From Microbacterium sp. 4R-513 (GTDB lineage Bacteria > Actinomycetota > Actinomycetes > Actinomycetales > Microbacteriaceae): a stretch of DNA of 64,000 nt. The position numbers and the translations under genes were made by a program. The stretch lies in NCBI RefSeq assembly GCF_011046485.1, contig NZ_CP049256.1, forward strand, positions 744,001 through 808,000. Direction: 5' to 3'. Under the pieces are notes generated by a model that did no database searches, was not told the DNA's origin, and was given only the letters and a program-made list of their open reading frames with translations. Within the stretch, counting starts at the first letter, position 1. Each line of letters opens with the position of its first letter. Positions 1-9,274 of this stretch are shown piece after piece.

Positions 1-1
1 G

Positions 2-835
2 GTGCGCGTCTGGATGCTCGAGCTCCTCGAGAAGGAGCAGCCCATCACGCAGCACACGCGCGCCGTCGCGTGGTTCTTCGCACTGTGGGGCGAGATGTGG
101 CAGCGGCCGAGCGAGCAGGTCGTCGCGGGTCTCGGCGAGTGCGTGCGGCTGTTCGCGGAGAGCGGGGACGAGGATGCGTCGGCCATGGCCCTCGCGGCCC
201 GTGCGACGGCACGCATCCAGTACTCGGGCGACGACATCGAGAAGGCCGAGGCCGAGCTCACGGAGGCCGTCGCGAAGCTGCACGACATCGGGAACAACTG
301 GGCCGAGGCCATCACGCTCGTCTCGCTGGCCCGCCTCGCGTGGGTGCGCGGCGACACCGACCTCGCCCTCCAGCGGTTCGACGAGGCCGCGGGTGTCGCC
401 CACGCGAGCGGCGACATCTTCACCAGCTCCGTCGCCGGCAACCTGCGCGCCCGCCTCAACTTCCTGAAAGGCAAGGTCGAGGAGGCCGAAGCGGAGTTCG
501 TCGAGACCCTCCACCTGTCCATCCGGCTGCACTACGACGAGGGCGTCGCCTACGGCCTCGAGGGCGTCTGCGCCATCGCGGCCGCGCGGGGCGACGCCTG
601 GCGTGCGGGTGCGCTCGCGAAGGCCGCCGAGTCGATCCGCCACCGCATCGGCGTATTCGACGCGGAGGCCTTCACCGTCCACACGCCCTACCTCGAGGCG
701 CTCCGCGAGAGCGACCCCGACGGCGTCGCGGCGGGCGAGCGGGACGGTGCCGAGCAGAGCCTCGCCGAGGCGGTCTGCGTAGCGCTGCCCGATGCGGATC
801 AGTCCGCCGTCGCGACGACGCTGGCGCACTGGTAG
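2..835 (+). CDS. C-terminal part of a TPR-containing regulator (partial)
   Basis: The gene runs in from the left edge, so only its C-terminal 277 codons are visible and the true start is outside the window. The sequence is almost wholly alpha-helical and Ala/Glu/Leu-rich, with repeated helix pairs typical of tetratricopeptide repeats (for example around residues 80-130 and 160-210). The closing segment, with a conserved-looking AKAAESIRHRIG helix followed by an Ala-rich tail, resembles the C-terminus of large actinobacterial regulators of the AfsR/LuxR-ATPase type. That family has an N-terminal ATPase or signalling domain, which cannot be seen here. The regulator role is inference from this tail alone. 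Confidence 0.6.
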   Translation: MRVWMLELLEKEQPITQHTRAVAWFFALWGEMWQRPSEQVVAGLGECVRLFAESGDEDASAMALAARATARIQYSGDDIEKAEAELTEAVAKLHDIGNNWAEAITLVSLARLAWVRGDTDLALQRFDEAAGVAHASGDIFTSSVAGNLRARLNFLKGKVEEAEAEFVETLHLSIRLHYDEGVAYGLEGVCAIAAARGDAWRAGALAKAAESIRHRIGVFDAEAFTVHTPYLEALRESDPDGVAAGERDGAEQSLAEAVCVALPDADQSAVATTLAHW

Positions 836-844
836 CCGGCGGCG

Positions 845-2467
845 TCAGCTCGACGGGCGCGCGTGCCGGAAGCGCAGCCGCGTCCCCGGCCGGGCCTGCG
901 CGATCGCGTCGAGCGAGGCATCCGTCGCCACGGCGATGACGGGGTAGCCGCCCGTCACCGGACCGTCCGCCAGGAGGATCGTGGGGCGGCCGCTCGGCGG
1001 CACCTGCAGCGCGCCCGGCACCATGCCCTCGCTCGGCAGCTCGCCCTCGCGGGACCGGGCGAGGGCCGGACCGTCGAGCCGGACGCCGACGCGATCGGCG
1101 TCGTTCGTGACGGTCCAGATCGCCTCGAAGAGGTCGCGGTGGGCGGAGGCCGCGAACCAGTCGGCGCGCGGACCGGGCGCGAGCTCCACCTCGAGCAGGT
1201 CGTCGTGCGGCGCTCCCCACGGCGCGATGGCCGAGGTCGGTATGGCGACGGATGCCTCGTCCCGAAGTGCCAGCTCGTCGCCCGCGTGCAGAGGCCCCGC
1301 GCCGAGCCCCGCGAGGAGGTCGGAAGAGCGCGACCCGAGCACCGCCGGGCCGTCGAAGCCCCCGCGGACGGCGAGGTAGGCGCGCGCGCCGTGGGCGAAC
1401 CAGTCGAGATTCAGCTCTGCGCCGCCGGGCCACGGATGAGCCTCGTACGGATCGACCTCGTGGCCGTCGAGGCGGATCGGCCCCCAGGCGCCGGCGACGG
1501 CGAACCAGAGGTCGGCGACGGCGACGGCGCGGAAGCCGCCCATCGTGACCTCGATGCCGGCGGCTCCCTCGTCGTTGCCGACGAGACGGTTGGCGGTGCG
1601 CAGCGCTCCGCGGTCGAGTGCTCCCGACGGCGCGACGCCCAGCGCGGCGGACCCGGGGCGACCCAGGTCCTGGAGGACGGCGAGGAGCCCGGGATCGACC
1701 ACGCGGATGCCGGGGCGGTCGGCCGCTCTTCGGCTCGTGGCCCCCCTCGGCTCTCTGTCGGACGACGGGCTCGAGGCTGCTTCGTGCGCGGGCCGTGCGT
1801 CGCCGTCCGCCGCCCGGACGGCCGCTCGCACCGGCCGGAACCGCACGTGCACGCCCGGCGCGAGGAGCGCGGGGGACGCGGCATCCGGATCGAACAGCGG
1901 CGCGGAGGTCTTCGCGATGAGCCGCCAGCCCCCCGGGGTGTCACGGGGATAGGCACCCGAGAAGACGCCGGCCAGGCCGATCGACCCGGCCGGAACGCGC
2001 GTGCGCGGGCTGTCGAGCCGGGGCACGTCGTGCGACCAGTCGCGGCTCGCGAGATACCCGAAGCCGGGGGCGAAGCCCGTGAAGGCGACCGTCCACGCCG
2101 CGCCCGCGTGTTGGGCGACGAGCGCGTCCGCCGACAGTCCGAGGAGCGCCGCCGTCTCGTCGAGGTCGGCGCCGTCGTACACAGCGTCGAGCTCCACGGT
2201 GCACGTCTCGCGGGGCGGGGCGGCCGAGGCATCCGTCGCCGTCATCGTGCGGTCGAGCCAGGAGCGCGCGGCCGCGAGCGTCAGCACGCGCGGGTCGATC
2301 CGCACCAGGACGGTGCGCGCCGCGGGCACGAGGTCGACCACGCCGCGGGGGCGGGATGCCTCGAGCCCCGCGTGCAGTGCGAGCACCTCGTCGAGCGACC
2401 CCACCTCCGCGAGGAGCGCGCGGTCGCCCATCGGCAGCACCCGCACAGCCGTCGAAGGGCTCACCAC
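845..2467 (-). CDS. pxpBC: 5-oxoprolinase subunit B-C fusion (PxpB-PxpC, KipI-KipA type)
   Basis: 540 residues. The first ~210 match the PxpB/KipI (allophanate hydrolase subunit 1-like) domain, with a GFAPGFGYL motif. After a Ser/Arg-rich linker, residues ~250-540 match PxpC/KipA (subunit 2-like), with VLQDLGRPG near its start. With PxpA, these proteins form the ATP-dependent 5-oxoprolinase that opens 5-oxo-L-proline to glutamate. In many bacteria PxpB and PxpC are separate proteins; here they are fused. The GTG start at 2467 overlaps the end of pxpA by a few bases, so the pair is translationally coupled. A second in-frame GTG at 2464 is an equally good start. Confidence 0.88.
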   Translation of the reverse strand: MVSPSTAVRVLPMGDRALLAEVGSLDEVLALHAGLEASRPRGVVDLVPAARTVLVRIDPRVLTLAAARSWLDRTMTATDASAAPPRETCTVELDAVYDGADLDETAALLGLSADALVAQHAGAAWTVAFTGFAPGFGYLASRDWSHDVPRLDSPRTRVPAGSIGLAGVFSGAYPRDTPGGWRLIAKTSAPLFDPDAASPALLAPGVHVRFRPVRAAVRAADGDARPAHEAASSPSSDREPRGATSRRAADRPGIRVVDPGLLAVLQDLGRPGSAALGVAPSGALDRGALRTANRLVGNDEGAAGIEVTMGGFRAVAVADLWFAVAGAWGPIRLDGHEVDPYEAHPWPGGAELNLDWFAHGARAYLAVRGGFDGPAVLGSRSSDLLAGLGAGPLHAGDELALRDEASVAIPTSAIAPWGAPHDDLLEVELAPGPRADWFAASAHRDLFEAIWTVTNDADRVGVRLDGPALARSREGELPSEGMVPGALQVPPSGRPTILLADGPVTGGYPVIAVATDASLDAIAQARPGTRLRFRHARPSS

Positions 2468-3216
2468 GGCGCGCGCACCTCGATCCGCTCCTCGTCGAGA
2501 GCCGCGCGGACGGCACGAGCCATCGCGACCGCGGCGGGCGAGTCTCCGTGCAGGCAGAGCGACCGCGCGTCGGCGACGACGTCGGAGCCGTCGACCGCAT
2601 CCACGCGCCCCTCGCGCGCGAGGCGCACGGCTCGCGCCGCGACGCGAGCGGGGTCGTCGAGCAGGGCACCGGCCTCTCCGCGCGGAACGAGCGACCCGTC
2701 GGCGAGGTACCCACGGTCGAGGAAGGCCTCCCGCACGAACGGCAGCCCGCGAGCCTCTGCCGCCGCGCGGATCTCGCCGTCGAGCCCGAGGACGGCAAGA
2801 GCGCGGCCGAGCCGGTCCGACGCCTCCGAGACCGCCGCGACAACGGCCTCGGCCTCCGCGCGGTCCGTCGTGATCGCGTGGTAGAGGGCGCCGTGCGGCT
2901 TGACGTACCGCAGATCAGCGCCGGCGGCGGCGAGGGCTGCGAGCTGCGCGGCGACGGTCGCACGCAGCTCCGCGGGGTCGAGGGCGATCCGCACTCGGCC
3001 GAATCCCGCACGATCGGGATAGGACGGGTGCGCTCCGATCGCGACCCCGAACCGTTCGGACCGCGCGACCGCCTCGCGCATCGACGCTGCATCGCCGGCA
3101 TGCCCGCCGCACGCCACGTTCGCGCTCGACACGACGGCGAACATCGCCTCGTCGTCCGCCGTCGGGACGCCGTCGACGGTCTCGCCGAGGTCGGCGTTGA
3201 GGTCGATCGAGGCCAT
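2461..3216 (-). CDS. pxpA: 5-oxoprolinase subunit A (LamB/YcsF family)
   Basis: 251 residues, full length for the family. The N-terminus IDLNADLGE and the motifs NVACGGHAGD, GAHPSYPDR and VKPHGALYH are hallmarks of PxpA/YcsF. It should act with the downstream PxpB-PxpC fusion to hydrolyse 5-oxoproline (pyroglutamate) in the cytoplasm. I chose the ATG at 3216 because family homology begins at once and because TACCGT lies six bases upstream, which fits a leaderless transcript. A much longer open frame continues upstream but has no family similarity. Confidence 0.92.
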   Translation of the reverse strand: MASIDLNADLGETVDGVPTADDEAMFAVVSSANVACGGHAGDAASMREAVARSERFGVAIGAHPSYPDRAGFGRVRIALDPAELRATVAAQLAALAAAGADLRYVKPHGALYHAITTDRAEAEAVVAAVSEASDRLGRALAVLGLDGEIRAAAEARGLPFVREAFLDRGYLADGSLVPRGEAGALLDDPARVAARAVRLAREGRVDAVDGSDVVADARSLCLHGDSPAAVAMARAVRAALDEERIEVRAPW

Positions 3217-3339
3217 GGAACAACGGTAGCGCCGGGCGCTTCCGGTGCTCCCGATCGTGGGGGCGCAGACGGTCGCCGGCGCCGCGGGCGGGCGGCGCCC
3301 GACAGCCGAGTGTGCCCGGGCTGCCGATAGCGTTGAGCC

Positions 3340-4206
3340 ATGGCCAGGGCGCGGCGGGAACCGAGTGACGACCCGCAGACCCGACTCTCGGACGGCACCC
3401 TCGCCCGGATCCTGGTCTCGGACTTCACGAGCGGCTACGAGCTCATCGTCGACGGCACCCCGCAGTCGCACGTCGATCTCGACGACCCGACGCACCTGCA
3501 CTTCGAGTACATCGCGCGCATGGGGGCGGTGATCGACAGGCTCCGGATGCCGGGACAGCCTCTCACCGCCGTGCATCTGGGCGCCGGGGCTCTGACGATC
3601 CCCCGCTATGTCGAGGCGACGCGTCCCGGTTCCCGGCAGCAGGTCATCGAGCTCGAGCCGGCGCTCGTCGAGCTCGTGCGGGAGCACCTGCCCCTGCCGA
3701 AGGGCGCCGCGATCCGGGTTCGTATCGGAGACGCGCGAGACGGGCTCGGGCGCCTCCCGGCGGCTCTCGTGGGGGCCGTCGACCTGCTCGTGTCGGACGT
3801 GTACTCGGGTGCGCAGACACCGGCGCACCTCACGACGATCGAGTTCTACACCGCCGCCGCCCGGCTGCTCGCACCGGACGGCGTGCTGCTGGTCAACGTC
3901 GCCGACGGCTCGGGGCTCTCGTTCGCGCGGCGCCAGGTCGCCACCGTCCGCGCCGTGCTGCCGCACGTCGTCGTGCTCGCCGAGGTGCAGACCCTCAAGG
4001 GCCGGCGGTTCGGGAACCTCGTCATCGCGGCGTCGGCGGCACCGCTTCCGACGGAATGGCTGCCGCGGCTCATGGCGGCGGGCCCCCACCCGGCGAAGGT
4101 CGCGCAGGGCGCCGAGCTCGACGAGTTCGTGCGCGGCGCCCGGCCCGCGACCGACGCCGATGCGACGCCCTCGCCGAAGCCCGCGGCATCCGTCTTCGAG
4201 CGCTGA
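3340..4206 (+). CDS. spermidine synthase-like methyltransferase-fold protein
   Basis: 288 residues with a Rossmann-type SAM-binding core: the VHLGAGALTIPRY glycine motif near residue 85, the acidic IELEP loop, and DLLVSDVYSG where polyamine synthases carry their catalytic Asp region. Many actinobacterial proteins annotated as spermidine synthase look like this and lack proven polyamine activity, so the substrate is uncertain. TAGCGT six bases before the ATG suggests leaderless transcription. It diverges from pxpA, with 123 bases between. Confidence 0.78.
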   Translation: MARARREPSDDPQTRLSDGTLARILVSDFTSGYELIVDGTPQSHVDLDDPTHLHFEYIARMGAVIDRLRMPGQPLTAVHLGAGALTIPRYVEATRPGSRQQVIELEPALVELVREHLPLPKGAAIRVRIGDARDGLGRLPAALVGAVDLLVSDVYSGAQTPAHLTTIEFYTAAARLLAPDGVLLVNVADGSGLSFARRQVATVRAVLPHVVVLAEVQTLKGRRFGNLVIAASAAPLPTEWLPRLMAAGPHPAKVAQGAELDEFVRGARPATDADATPSPKPAASVFER

Positions 4207-4308
4207 TTCCGACCTCGCGGCGAAGCACCCCGGCGTGCCGAGCCGGAGGCGGCGGCGCCTCGGGGCACACTGGGTGAGCGCGCCGGTGACAGCGGAGAGG
4301 AGTCGACG

Positions 4309-4830
4309 GTGAGCTTCATCCACGGATACGACCCCGACACGCTTCGTGAGCAGATCGACCCGCGCCAGTGCAAGGAGCGGCTCGACGAGATCGGCGAACA
4401 GCGAAGCCTTCCCGCCCTTCTGGAGCGGGTCTGGCTGCTGAAGGTTCTCGACAGGCTCGACGATGCGCTGGTGCTCTCGGAGCAGTCGGTGCGGCTCGCC
4501 CGCATGGCCGGCACCCGCAAGGACCTGCTGCGCGCACGCATCCTGCACGCCTCGGTGCTGCAGTTCCGCGGCGCGTACGCGGCCGCCGACCAGGAGCTGA
4601 CGACGTGCGCCGAAGAGGCCGAGGGGCAGGGGTGGAGCGCCATCGCCGCCTTCGCCTACCAGCACCGCGGCAAGACGCACTACGAGGCCGGCGACTTCGA
4701 GCGGGCGAGGCGCGACTTCAAGCGCGCGCTCTTCCTGCGCCAGGAGTCCGGGGCCTCCGACGACCAGCTCGAGGCGACCCTCCTCGCCGTCGACGCCGCC
4801 GACCGTCGCCGGGCGCGGGTCGCCAGCTGA
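4309..4830 (+). CDS. small tetratricopeptide-repeat protein
   Basis: 173 residues. The central part (about 40-150) is helical, with repeated TPR-like helix pairs and a good consensus stretch, AGDFERARRDFKRALFLRQ, near residue 130. There is no signal peptide or membrane segment, so it is probably a cytoplasmic scaffold or adaptor. The GTG start has a strong GAGAGGAG ribosome site about six bases upstream, unlike its leaderless neighbours. Partner and function are unknown. Confidence 0.7.
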   Translation: MSFIHGYDPDTLREQIDPRQCKERLDEIGEQRSLPALLERVWLLKVLDRLDDALVLSEQSVRLARMAGTRKDLLRARILHASVLQFRGAYAAADQELTTCAEEAEGQGWSAIAAFAYQHRGKTHYEAGDFERARRDFKRALFLRQESGASDDQLEATLLAVDAADRRRARVAS

Positions 4831-4860
4831 CTGTCGCACCTTCGTTCTAGTCTTCTCCGC

Positions 4861-5352
4861 ATGTCGGAACTGCAACGCGTGCGCCGTTGGGCGGAGGCGC
4901 TCATCGCGACCCACCTCGACGATTCGTGGTCGTTCGCATTCGACAACGCGAAGCGCCGCGCGGGCCTGTGCGACTACACGCGCAAGCGCATCACGGTCTC
5001 CCGCTACCTCTCCGCGCGCTACGACGACGACACCAACCACCAGACTCTCCTCCACGAGGTCGCGCACGCCCTGGCGGGACCGGATGCCGCGCACGGCCCG
5101 CGCTGGAAGGCCGTGGCCCGAGAGCTCGGCTATGTCGGCGGCGTGACCCACCAGGGCGAGACGGCGGTCGAGCTCGCGCCGTGGGTGGGTGTGTGCCCGT
5201 CGGGCCACACGGCCTACCGTCACCGGCGGCCCGCCCGCGCGACGTCGTGCGTCAAGTGCGCGCCGCGGTTCGACCAGCGCTACCTCTTCACCTGGACCCG
5301 GCGTGAGATCACGCCGGCGACGCGGCTCGCCGCCATGACGCCCCGCGACTGA
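4861..5352 (+). CDS. SprT-like zinc metalloprotease-fold protein
   Basis: 163 residues. HEVAHALAG near residue 65 is the HExxH zinc-binding motif of the SprT/Spartan-like family, with a further His (AHGPRW) downstream. The later CPSGH and CVKC pairs look like a zinc-ribbon, as in SprT proteins. Eukaryotic Spartan cleaves DNA-protein crosslinks; the bacterial role is not established. TAGTCT lies seven bases before the ATG, consistent with a leaderless mRNA. Confidence 0.8.
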   Translation: MSELQRVRRWAEALIATHLDDSWSFAFDNAKRRAGLCDYTRKRITVSRYLSARYDDDTNHQTLLHEVAHALAGPDAAHGPRWKAVARELGYVGGVTHQGETAVELAPWVGVCPSGHTAYRHRRPARATSCVKCAPRFDQRYLFTWTRREITPATRLAAMTPRD

Positions 5353-5427
5353 CGGTCCTGTCGAGCGAAAGCGTGCGGCGGGGGTCGTCTCCGCCCGCTC
5401 GCGCGACGACCGGAACCGACGGCGCGC

Positions 5428-6060
5428 TCAGAGCGCGACGAAGACCCCGTCGACCAGCATCGGCACCACCGACGACGCGTCGACCGCTGCCGCGGCGTGC
5501 ACCTCGTCCCGCCGGCCGGAGAGCTCCCGCCCCGAGCCGCTCGCCGTCAGGAGGTGCCGCATCGCGCCGCGGAGCGGGCGGAACGCCTCTGCCGCAGCGG
5601 CGGCTTCGGGCGACGAATGATCGATGCCTCGGTCGCTGAGCGCCGCGATGATCGCGCCGGCGCCGAAGAGGTCCTCGACGGCGAAGCGCAGCGGCGCTCC
5701 CGGCTCGCGCGACGTCGCCTCGCCGGCGGCGATGACGGCGACGCTCGTGCGCGCGGCGCGACGCTCCTGCTCCGCCAGCACGGCGTCCGCGACAGCGGCG
5801 GCGTTGCGCAGACCGCCCATCAGCACCATGCCGCTCGCCGCCTCGGCGACGGCCACGCCGTTGATCGAGACGGCGCGGGACGCGGCATCCGTCGCCATCG
5901 TCTCGCCCCGCTCGATGGCCTGGATGACGGTCGACGAGAAGCGCAGCACGTCGACGACCACCACGATGTCGGCGGGCGCGAGTCGGGCGAGGCCGGCGAC
6001 GCCCCACTCGAACCGCACCTGGTACGTGGACTGATCGAACGGATGCTGCGGCGACGACAC
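5428..6060 (-). CDS. 2-phosphosulfolactate phosphatase family protein (ComB-like)
   Basis: 210 residues matching the ComB fold: VVVVDVLRFSST near residue 35 is the family signature, followed by a glycine-rich segment and FAVEDLFGAGAIIAAL. ComB acts in coenzyme M synthesis in archaea. No other coenzyme M gene is nearby and the organism is an actinobacterium, so the real substrate is unknown. The GTG start at 6060 has TAGGCT six bases upstream (leaderless pattern). It is divergent from the SRPBCC gene. Confidence 0.78.
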   Translation of the reverse strand: MSSPQHPFDQSTYQVRFEWGVAGLARLAPADIVVVVDVLRFSSTVIQAIERGETMATDAASRAVSINGVAVAEAASGMVLMGGLRNAAAVADAVLAEQERRAARTSVAVIAAGEATSREPGAPLRFAVEDLFGAGAIIAALSDRGIDHSSPEAAAAAEAFRPLRGAMRHLLTASGSGRELSGRRDEVHAAAAVDASSVVPMLVDGVFVAL

Positions 6061-6126
6061 CCCGACAGCCTAGGCGGGGCTCCGCAAGCCCCCGAACCGG
6101 CCCGGGTGCGATGCAAGACTGGGCGC

Positions 6127-6642
6127 ATGCGCGTTCTGCTCAAGCTCGTGATCGACTGCGACGCCGATGCCGCCTGGCGGGCGGTCCACTCCCCCCGGGC
6201 CGTCGCGGAGCTCTACGGCCCGCTGATGGACCTCGACCCGCTCGTGCCGCACGGGCTGCCGACGTCGTGGTCGCCCGGCGACGACGTGCCCGTGCAGCTG
6301 AGCGCGCTCGGCCTTCTGCCCGTGGGACGCCAGCTCATCCATATGAGCGAGCGCACCGTGGAGGACCGTCACGGAACGGTGCGGATCTTCCGCGACAGCG
6401 GCATCCCGCTCACCGGCCCCCTCGCGAGCCTCGACGTGTGGGATCACCAGATGGCGATCTCGCAAGCACCGGGCGACCCGTCCCGAACTCTGTGGCGCGA
6501 CCGCCTCGTGATCGGCGGACCGACCGCCCCCGGTCTCTGGCCCGTGCTCTGGACGGTGTGGCAGTGGCGGGCTGCGCGCATCAAGGCGCTCGCCCCGACG
6601 TGGGCCCACGACCCCGAGCCGGAAGAGCCGCTCGCCGCCTGA
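6127..6642 (+). CDS. SRPBCC-like hypothetical protein
   Basis: 171 residues. The start (MRVLLKLVIDCDADAAWRAV) and the alternating strand pattern resemble the START/SRPBCC ligand-binding fold, and the C-terminus has a long helix (WPVLWTVWQWRAARIKAL). No catalytic motif is visible, and the ligand and role are unknown. I start at the first ATG with family-like sequence; the open frame continues upstream through the shadow of the divergent ComB-like gene. AAGACT, a weak -10-like element, lies six bases before the ATG. Confidence 0.65.
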   Translation: MRVLLKLVIDCDADAAWRAVHSPRAVAELYGPLMDLDPLVPHGLPTSWSPGDDVPVQLSALGLLPVGRQLIHMSERTVEDRHGTVRIFRDSGIPLTGPLASLDVWDHQMAISQAPGDPSRTLWRDRLVIGGPTAPGLWPVLWTVWQWRAARIKALAPTWAHDPEPEEPLAA

Positions 6643-6727
6643 ACCGCGAGGCGAATCCCGTCGCCGGGTGATCCGGCGGCTCGCGCGATGACGCGGGCGA
6701 GCCCGGCGGTGGCGTCGAAACGACAGA

Positions 6728-6762
6728 GGGATGCCGCGGCCGAAGCCTGGCCGCGGCATCCC
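6728..6762. terminator. 14-bp stem hairpin, probable bidirectional terminator
   Basis: A perfect 14-base inverted repeat (GGATGCCGCGG core) with a 7-base loop lies between the converging SRPBCC-like gene and the FtsX-type permease gene. There is no U-tract, which is common for actinobacterial terminators. Both arms carry the over-represented GGATGCC/GGCATCC heptamer. Confidence 0.65.
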
Positions 6763-6820
6763 GTGCCGGCTCGGCGGCGTCCCGATGCGACGCCGAGCAT
6801 CCCCCACCCCGCGGGCGCCC

Positions 6821-8284
6821 CTACTCCGCAAGCGCCTCGACGGGTGCCACGCGGGTCGCGAGCCGCGTCGGAACGACCGCCGCCACCAGGGTCAGCGCAG
6901 CGGTCGCCGCGACGATGATGACGACGGGCCAGAACGGCACCGCCGGTGCCACGAGGTTCATGGTGCGCGGTGCCTCCGGATCGATCGGCACCGATCCGAG
7001 GAGCGACTGCGCGCCGGCCCAGCCGTACGCGATGCCGAGCACCAGCCCGGTCACGAGAGCGGCGATCGTGATGTGGGCGGCCTCGAGGAGCACGACCCGG
7101 CGCACCTGTCCGTTCGACAGGCCGAGGGCCCGGAGAAGGCCCAGCTCGCGGCGACGCTGCACGACTCCGAGGGTCAGGAGGTTGACGAGGCCGACACCCG
7201 CGATGACCGCGGAGACGGCGACGAGCCCCATCATGATCGCTGCGAACGAGTCGATCACGGTCGACATCTCGCCGGGCAGCTCGCCACCGGCCGACATCGT
7301 GAGCACGGCCTTCACCGTCTCGAGGGCGACGGCGAACATCGTGACGAGCGTCACCCCCATGACCACCCCGATCGCCATACGGCTTGACCGCTCGGGGTAG
7401 CGCAGGGCGTTCTCGGCGGCGAGGCGCGCCGTCGCCGACGAGCCGAAGGCACGGCCGACGAGCCGCAGGATCGGCGGCATGACGAGCGTCGCGCCGAGCG
7501 CGAGCCCCGTGAACGAGAGGATGCCTCCGACGAACGCGACCATCACGCCGAGCGGCGTGTAGAGCCCCGCGAGGATGCCCAGGGCGAGCAGGCCGCCGCC
7601 GATCGCGAAGAGCACAAGCGCGACGATGTTGCGTCCGCTGCGGCGGGCGAGGGTCTCGTGGGATGCCTCGACCGAGCCGCCGAGCGCCTGCAGCGGAGTC
7701 ACGGTCAGCACGCGCCGGGATCCCGCCCATGCGGCGGCCCACGTCGTGAGGGCGACGATCGCGGCGGGGATGAGGAGCGCCCCCTGGACGACCGAGTACG
7801 ACACGCCTTGCAGGCCGAGGAGCTCGATCATCAGCCACACCCCCGCCCCGGCGAGCGCCGTGCCGGCGACGAGGCCGGTGAAGGCGCCGATGACGCCGAC
7901 CGTGAGGCCCTGGCGGGCGACCTCGCCGCGCTGAGACCGCGCCGAAGCTCCGATGAGCCGGAGCAAGGCGATCTGCCGCGTGCGTCCGGCGACGACGGTC
8001 GAGAAGGTGTTCGCCGTCACGATCGCCGCGACGTAGACGGCGACGCCCACCAGCAGCGTCGTGAGGAAGCTCAGAACGAAGGCGAGCGTGCCGCTGTCGC
8101 CGACGTACGGGTCGGCGCGCAGTATCGCCGCGATGAAGCCGGTCGCCGAGATGAGCACGACGCCGAAGGCGCTCGACAGGGCCGCGACGAGGATGCTCGC
8201 GCCCATACCGCGTTCGCGGAGCCACACGAGGGGGGCGGATGCCGCGGCTCGAGGCATCCGTCCGTCCACCGCGACGGCGGTCAT
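6821..8284 (-). CDS. ABC transporter permease, FtsX/MacB type
   Basis: 487 residues. Hydrophobic segments lie near the N-terminus (~30-55), mid-protein (~75-105, 130-165, 240-300) and C-terminus (~345-485), with two FtsX-like membrane blocks as in lipoprotein or peptide export permeases. The RRRELGLLRALGLSNGQVRRVVLLEA motif region is typical of FtsX permeases. It is translationally coupled to its ATPase: ATG and TGA overlap as ATGA. The substrate is not evident; these systems often export antimicrobial peptides or lipids. Confidence 0.88.
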   Translation of the reverse strand: MTAVAVDGRMPRAAASAPLVWLRERGMGASILVAALSSAFGVVLISATGFIAAILRADPYVGDSGTLAFVLSFLTTLLVGVAVYVAAIVTANTFSTVVAGRTRQIALLRLIGASARSQRGEVARQGLTVGVIGAFTGLVAGTALAGAGVWLMIELLGLQGVSYSVVQGALLIPAAIVALTTWAAAWAGSRRVLTVTPLQALGGSVEASHETLARRSGRNIVALVLFAIGGGLLALGILAGLYTPLGVMVAFVGGILSFTGLALGATLVMPPILRLVGRAFGSSATARLAAENALRYPERSSRMAIGVVMGVTLVTMFAVALETVKAVLTMSAGGELPGEMSTVIDSFAAIMMGLVAVSAVIAGVGLVNLLTLGVVQRRRELGLLRALGLSNGQVRRVVLLEAAHITIAALVTGLVLGIAYGWAGAQSLLGSVPIDPEAPRTMNLVAPAVPFWPVVIIVAATAALTLVAAVVPTRLATRVAPVEALAE

Positions 8285-9096
8285 GCCGACACCTCCGCGG
8301 CGGCGGTGGCCGGGGCGGCCGTCGCAGCCGGCGAGCCCGCACCGAGCTCGGCGGCGAGCATGTACGCCGAGATCTCCTCGGCGGTCTGACGCGGCTTGTC
8401 GGCGGTGATGCGGCCGTCGCCGAGGAAGAGCACGCGGTCGGCATGACTCGCGGCGATGGGGTCGTGCGTCACCATCGCGATCGACTGGCCGTGCTCGCGG
8501 GTCGCCGTCTGCAGGAGCGTGAGCACCTCGCGGCCGCTGCGCGAGTCGAGATTGCCCGTCGGCTCGTCGGCGAAGACGAGATCGGGCGCCGTCGCCAGAG
8601 CGCGGGCGATGGCGACCCGCTGCTGCTGGCCGCCCGAGAGCTGGTGCGGGCGGTGGCGCAGACGCGAGCCGAGACCCAGCGACTCGACGAGGCCGTCGAT
8701 GCGGGCACGCTCGAGCGCCGACGGCCGGCGTCCGTCGAGGTCGAAGGGAAGCAGGATGTTGCCGAGGGCGTCGAGGGTCGGCACGAGGTTGAAGGCCTGG
8801 AAGACGAAGCCCACGCGGCGGCGGCGCAGGACCGTGAGGTCGAGGTCGCTCAGACCCGTGATCTCGGTGTCGCCGATCCAGGCGCGGCCTCGGGTCGGGG
8901 CATCCAGTCCCGCCATGATGTGCATGAGCGTCGACTTGCCGGACCCGGACGGGCCCATGATGGCCGTGAACTCGCCGCGACGGATGCCGACGCTCACGCT
9001 GTCGAGCGCCGTGACCTCGCCCTCGCCGGTGCCGTAGGTCTTGGTGAGCTGCTGGACCCGGGCGGCCAGGCCCAGGTCGGTCGATGAGATGTGCAT
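8281..9096 (-). CDS. ABC transporter ATP-binding protein (MacB/LolD type)
   Basis: 271 residues. It has Walker [10 protein letters not shown] near residue 52, the Q-loop [11 protein letters not shown], the signature [15 protein letters not shown] and Walker [13 protein letters not shown], all diagnostic of the LolD/MacB class that pairs with FtsX-type permeases. The last ~30 residues are an Ala/Pro-rich tail not usual for the family. I start at the ATG at 9096: TAGCGT is seven bases upstream, and homology begins soon after. The longer upstream frame has no ABC features. Confidence 0.92.
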   Translation of the reverse strand: MHISSTDLGLAARVQQLTKTYGTGEGEVTALDSVSVGIRRGEFTAIMGPSGSGKSTLMHIMAGLDAPTRGRAWIGDTEITGLSDLDLTVLRRRRVGFVFQAFNLVPTLDALGNILLPFDLDGRRPSALERARIDGLVESLGLGSRLRHRPHQLSGGQQQRVAIARALATAPDLVFADEPTGNLDSRSGREVLTLLQTATREHGQSIAMVTHDPIAASHADRVLFLGDGRITADKPRQTAEEISAYMLAAELGAGSPAATAAPATAAAEVSA

Positions 9097-9274
9097 GCCT
9101 TCGACGCTAGGGAGGGGCGCCGCGCTGCCGCGTCGGTCGCAAGAGGCATCCGCGTACATCTCCAGGATGATCCCGTCGCCGTCCGCACCCGGGGAGCGCC
9201 GGCAGGACGATCGGCTCTTCCGCGGGCGGGCGCGTGCCGCTAGCGTCGTGCGCGAGTCAGCGAAGGAGCCCGAC

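Noticed and set aside
863..2884. Long plus-strand open frame (673 codons) opposite pxpBC and pxpA
   Set aside because: It is Arg/Gly/Pro-rich shadow sequence of two clearly recognisable minus-strand genes and has no family similarity.
3217..5223. N-terminal extension of pxpA by about 670 codons
   Set aside because: Similarity begins only at the ATG at 3216, and the extension lies opposite three real genes.
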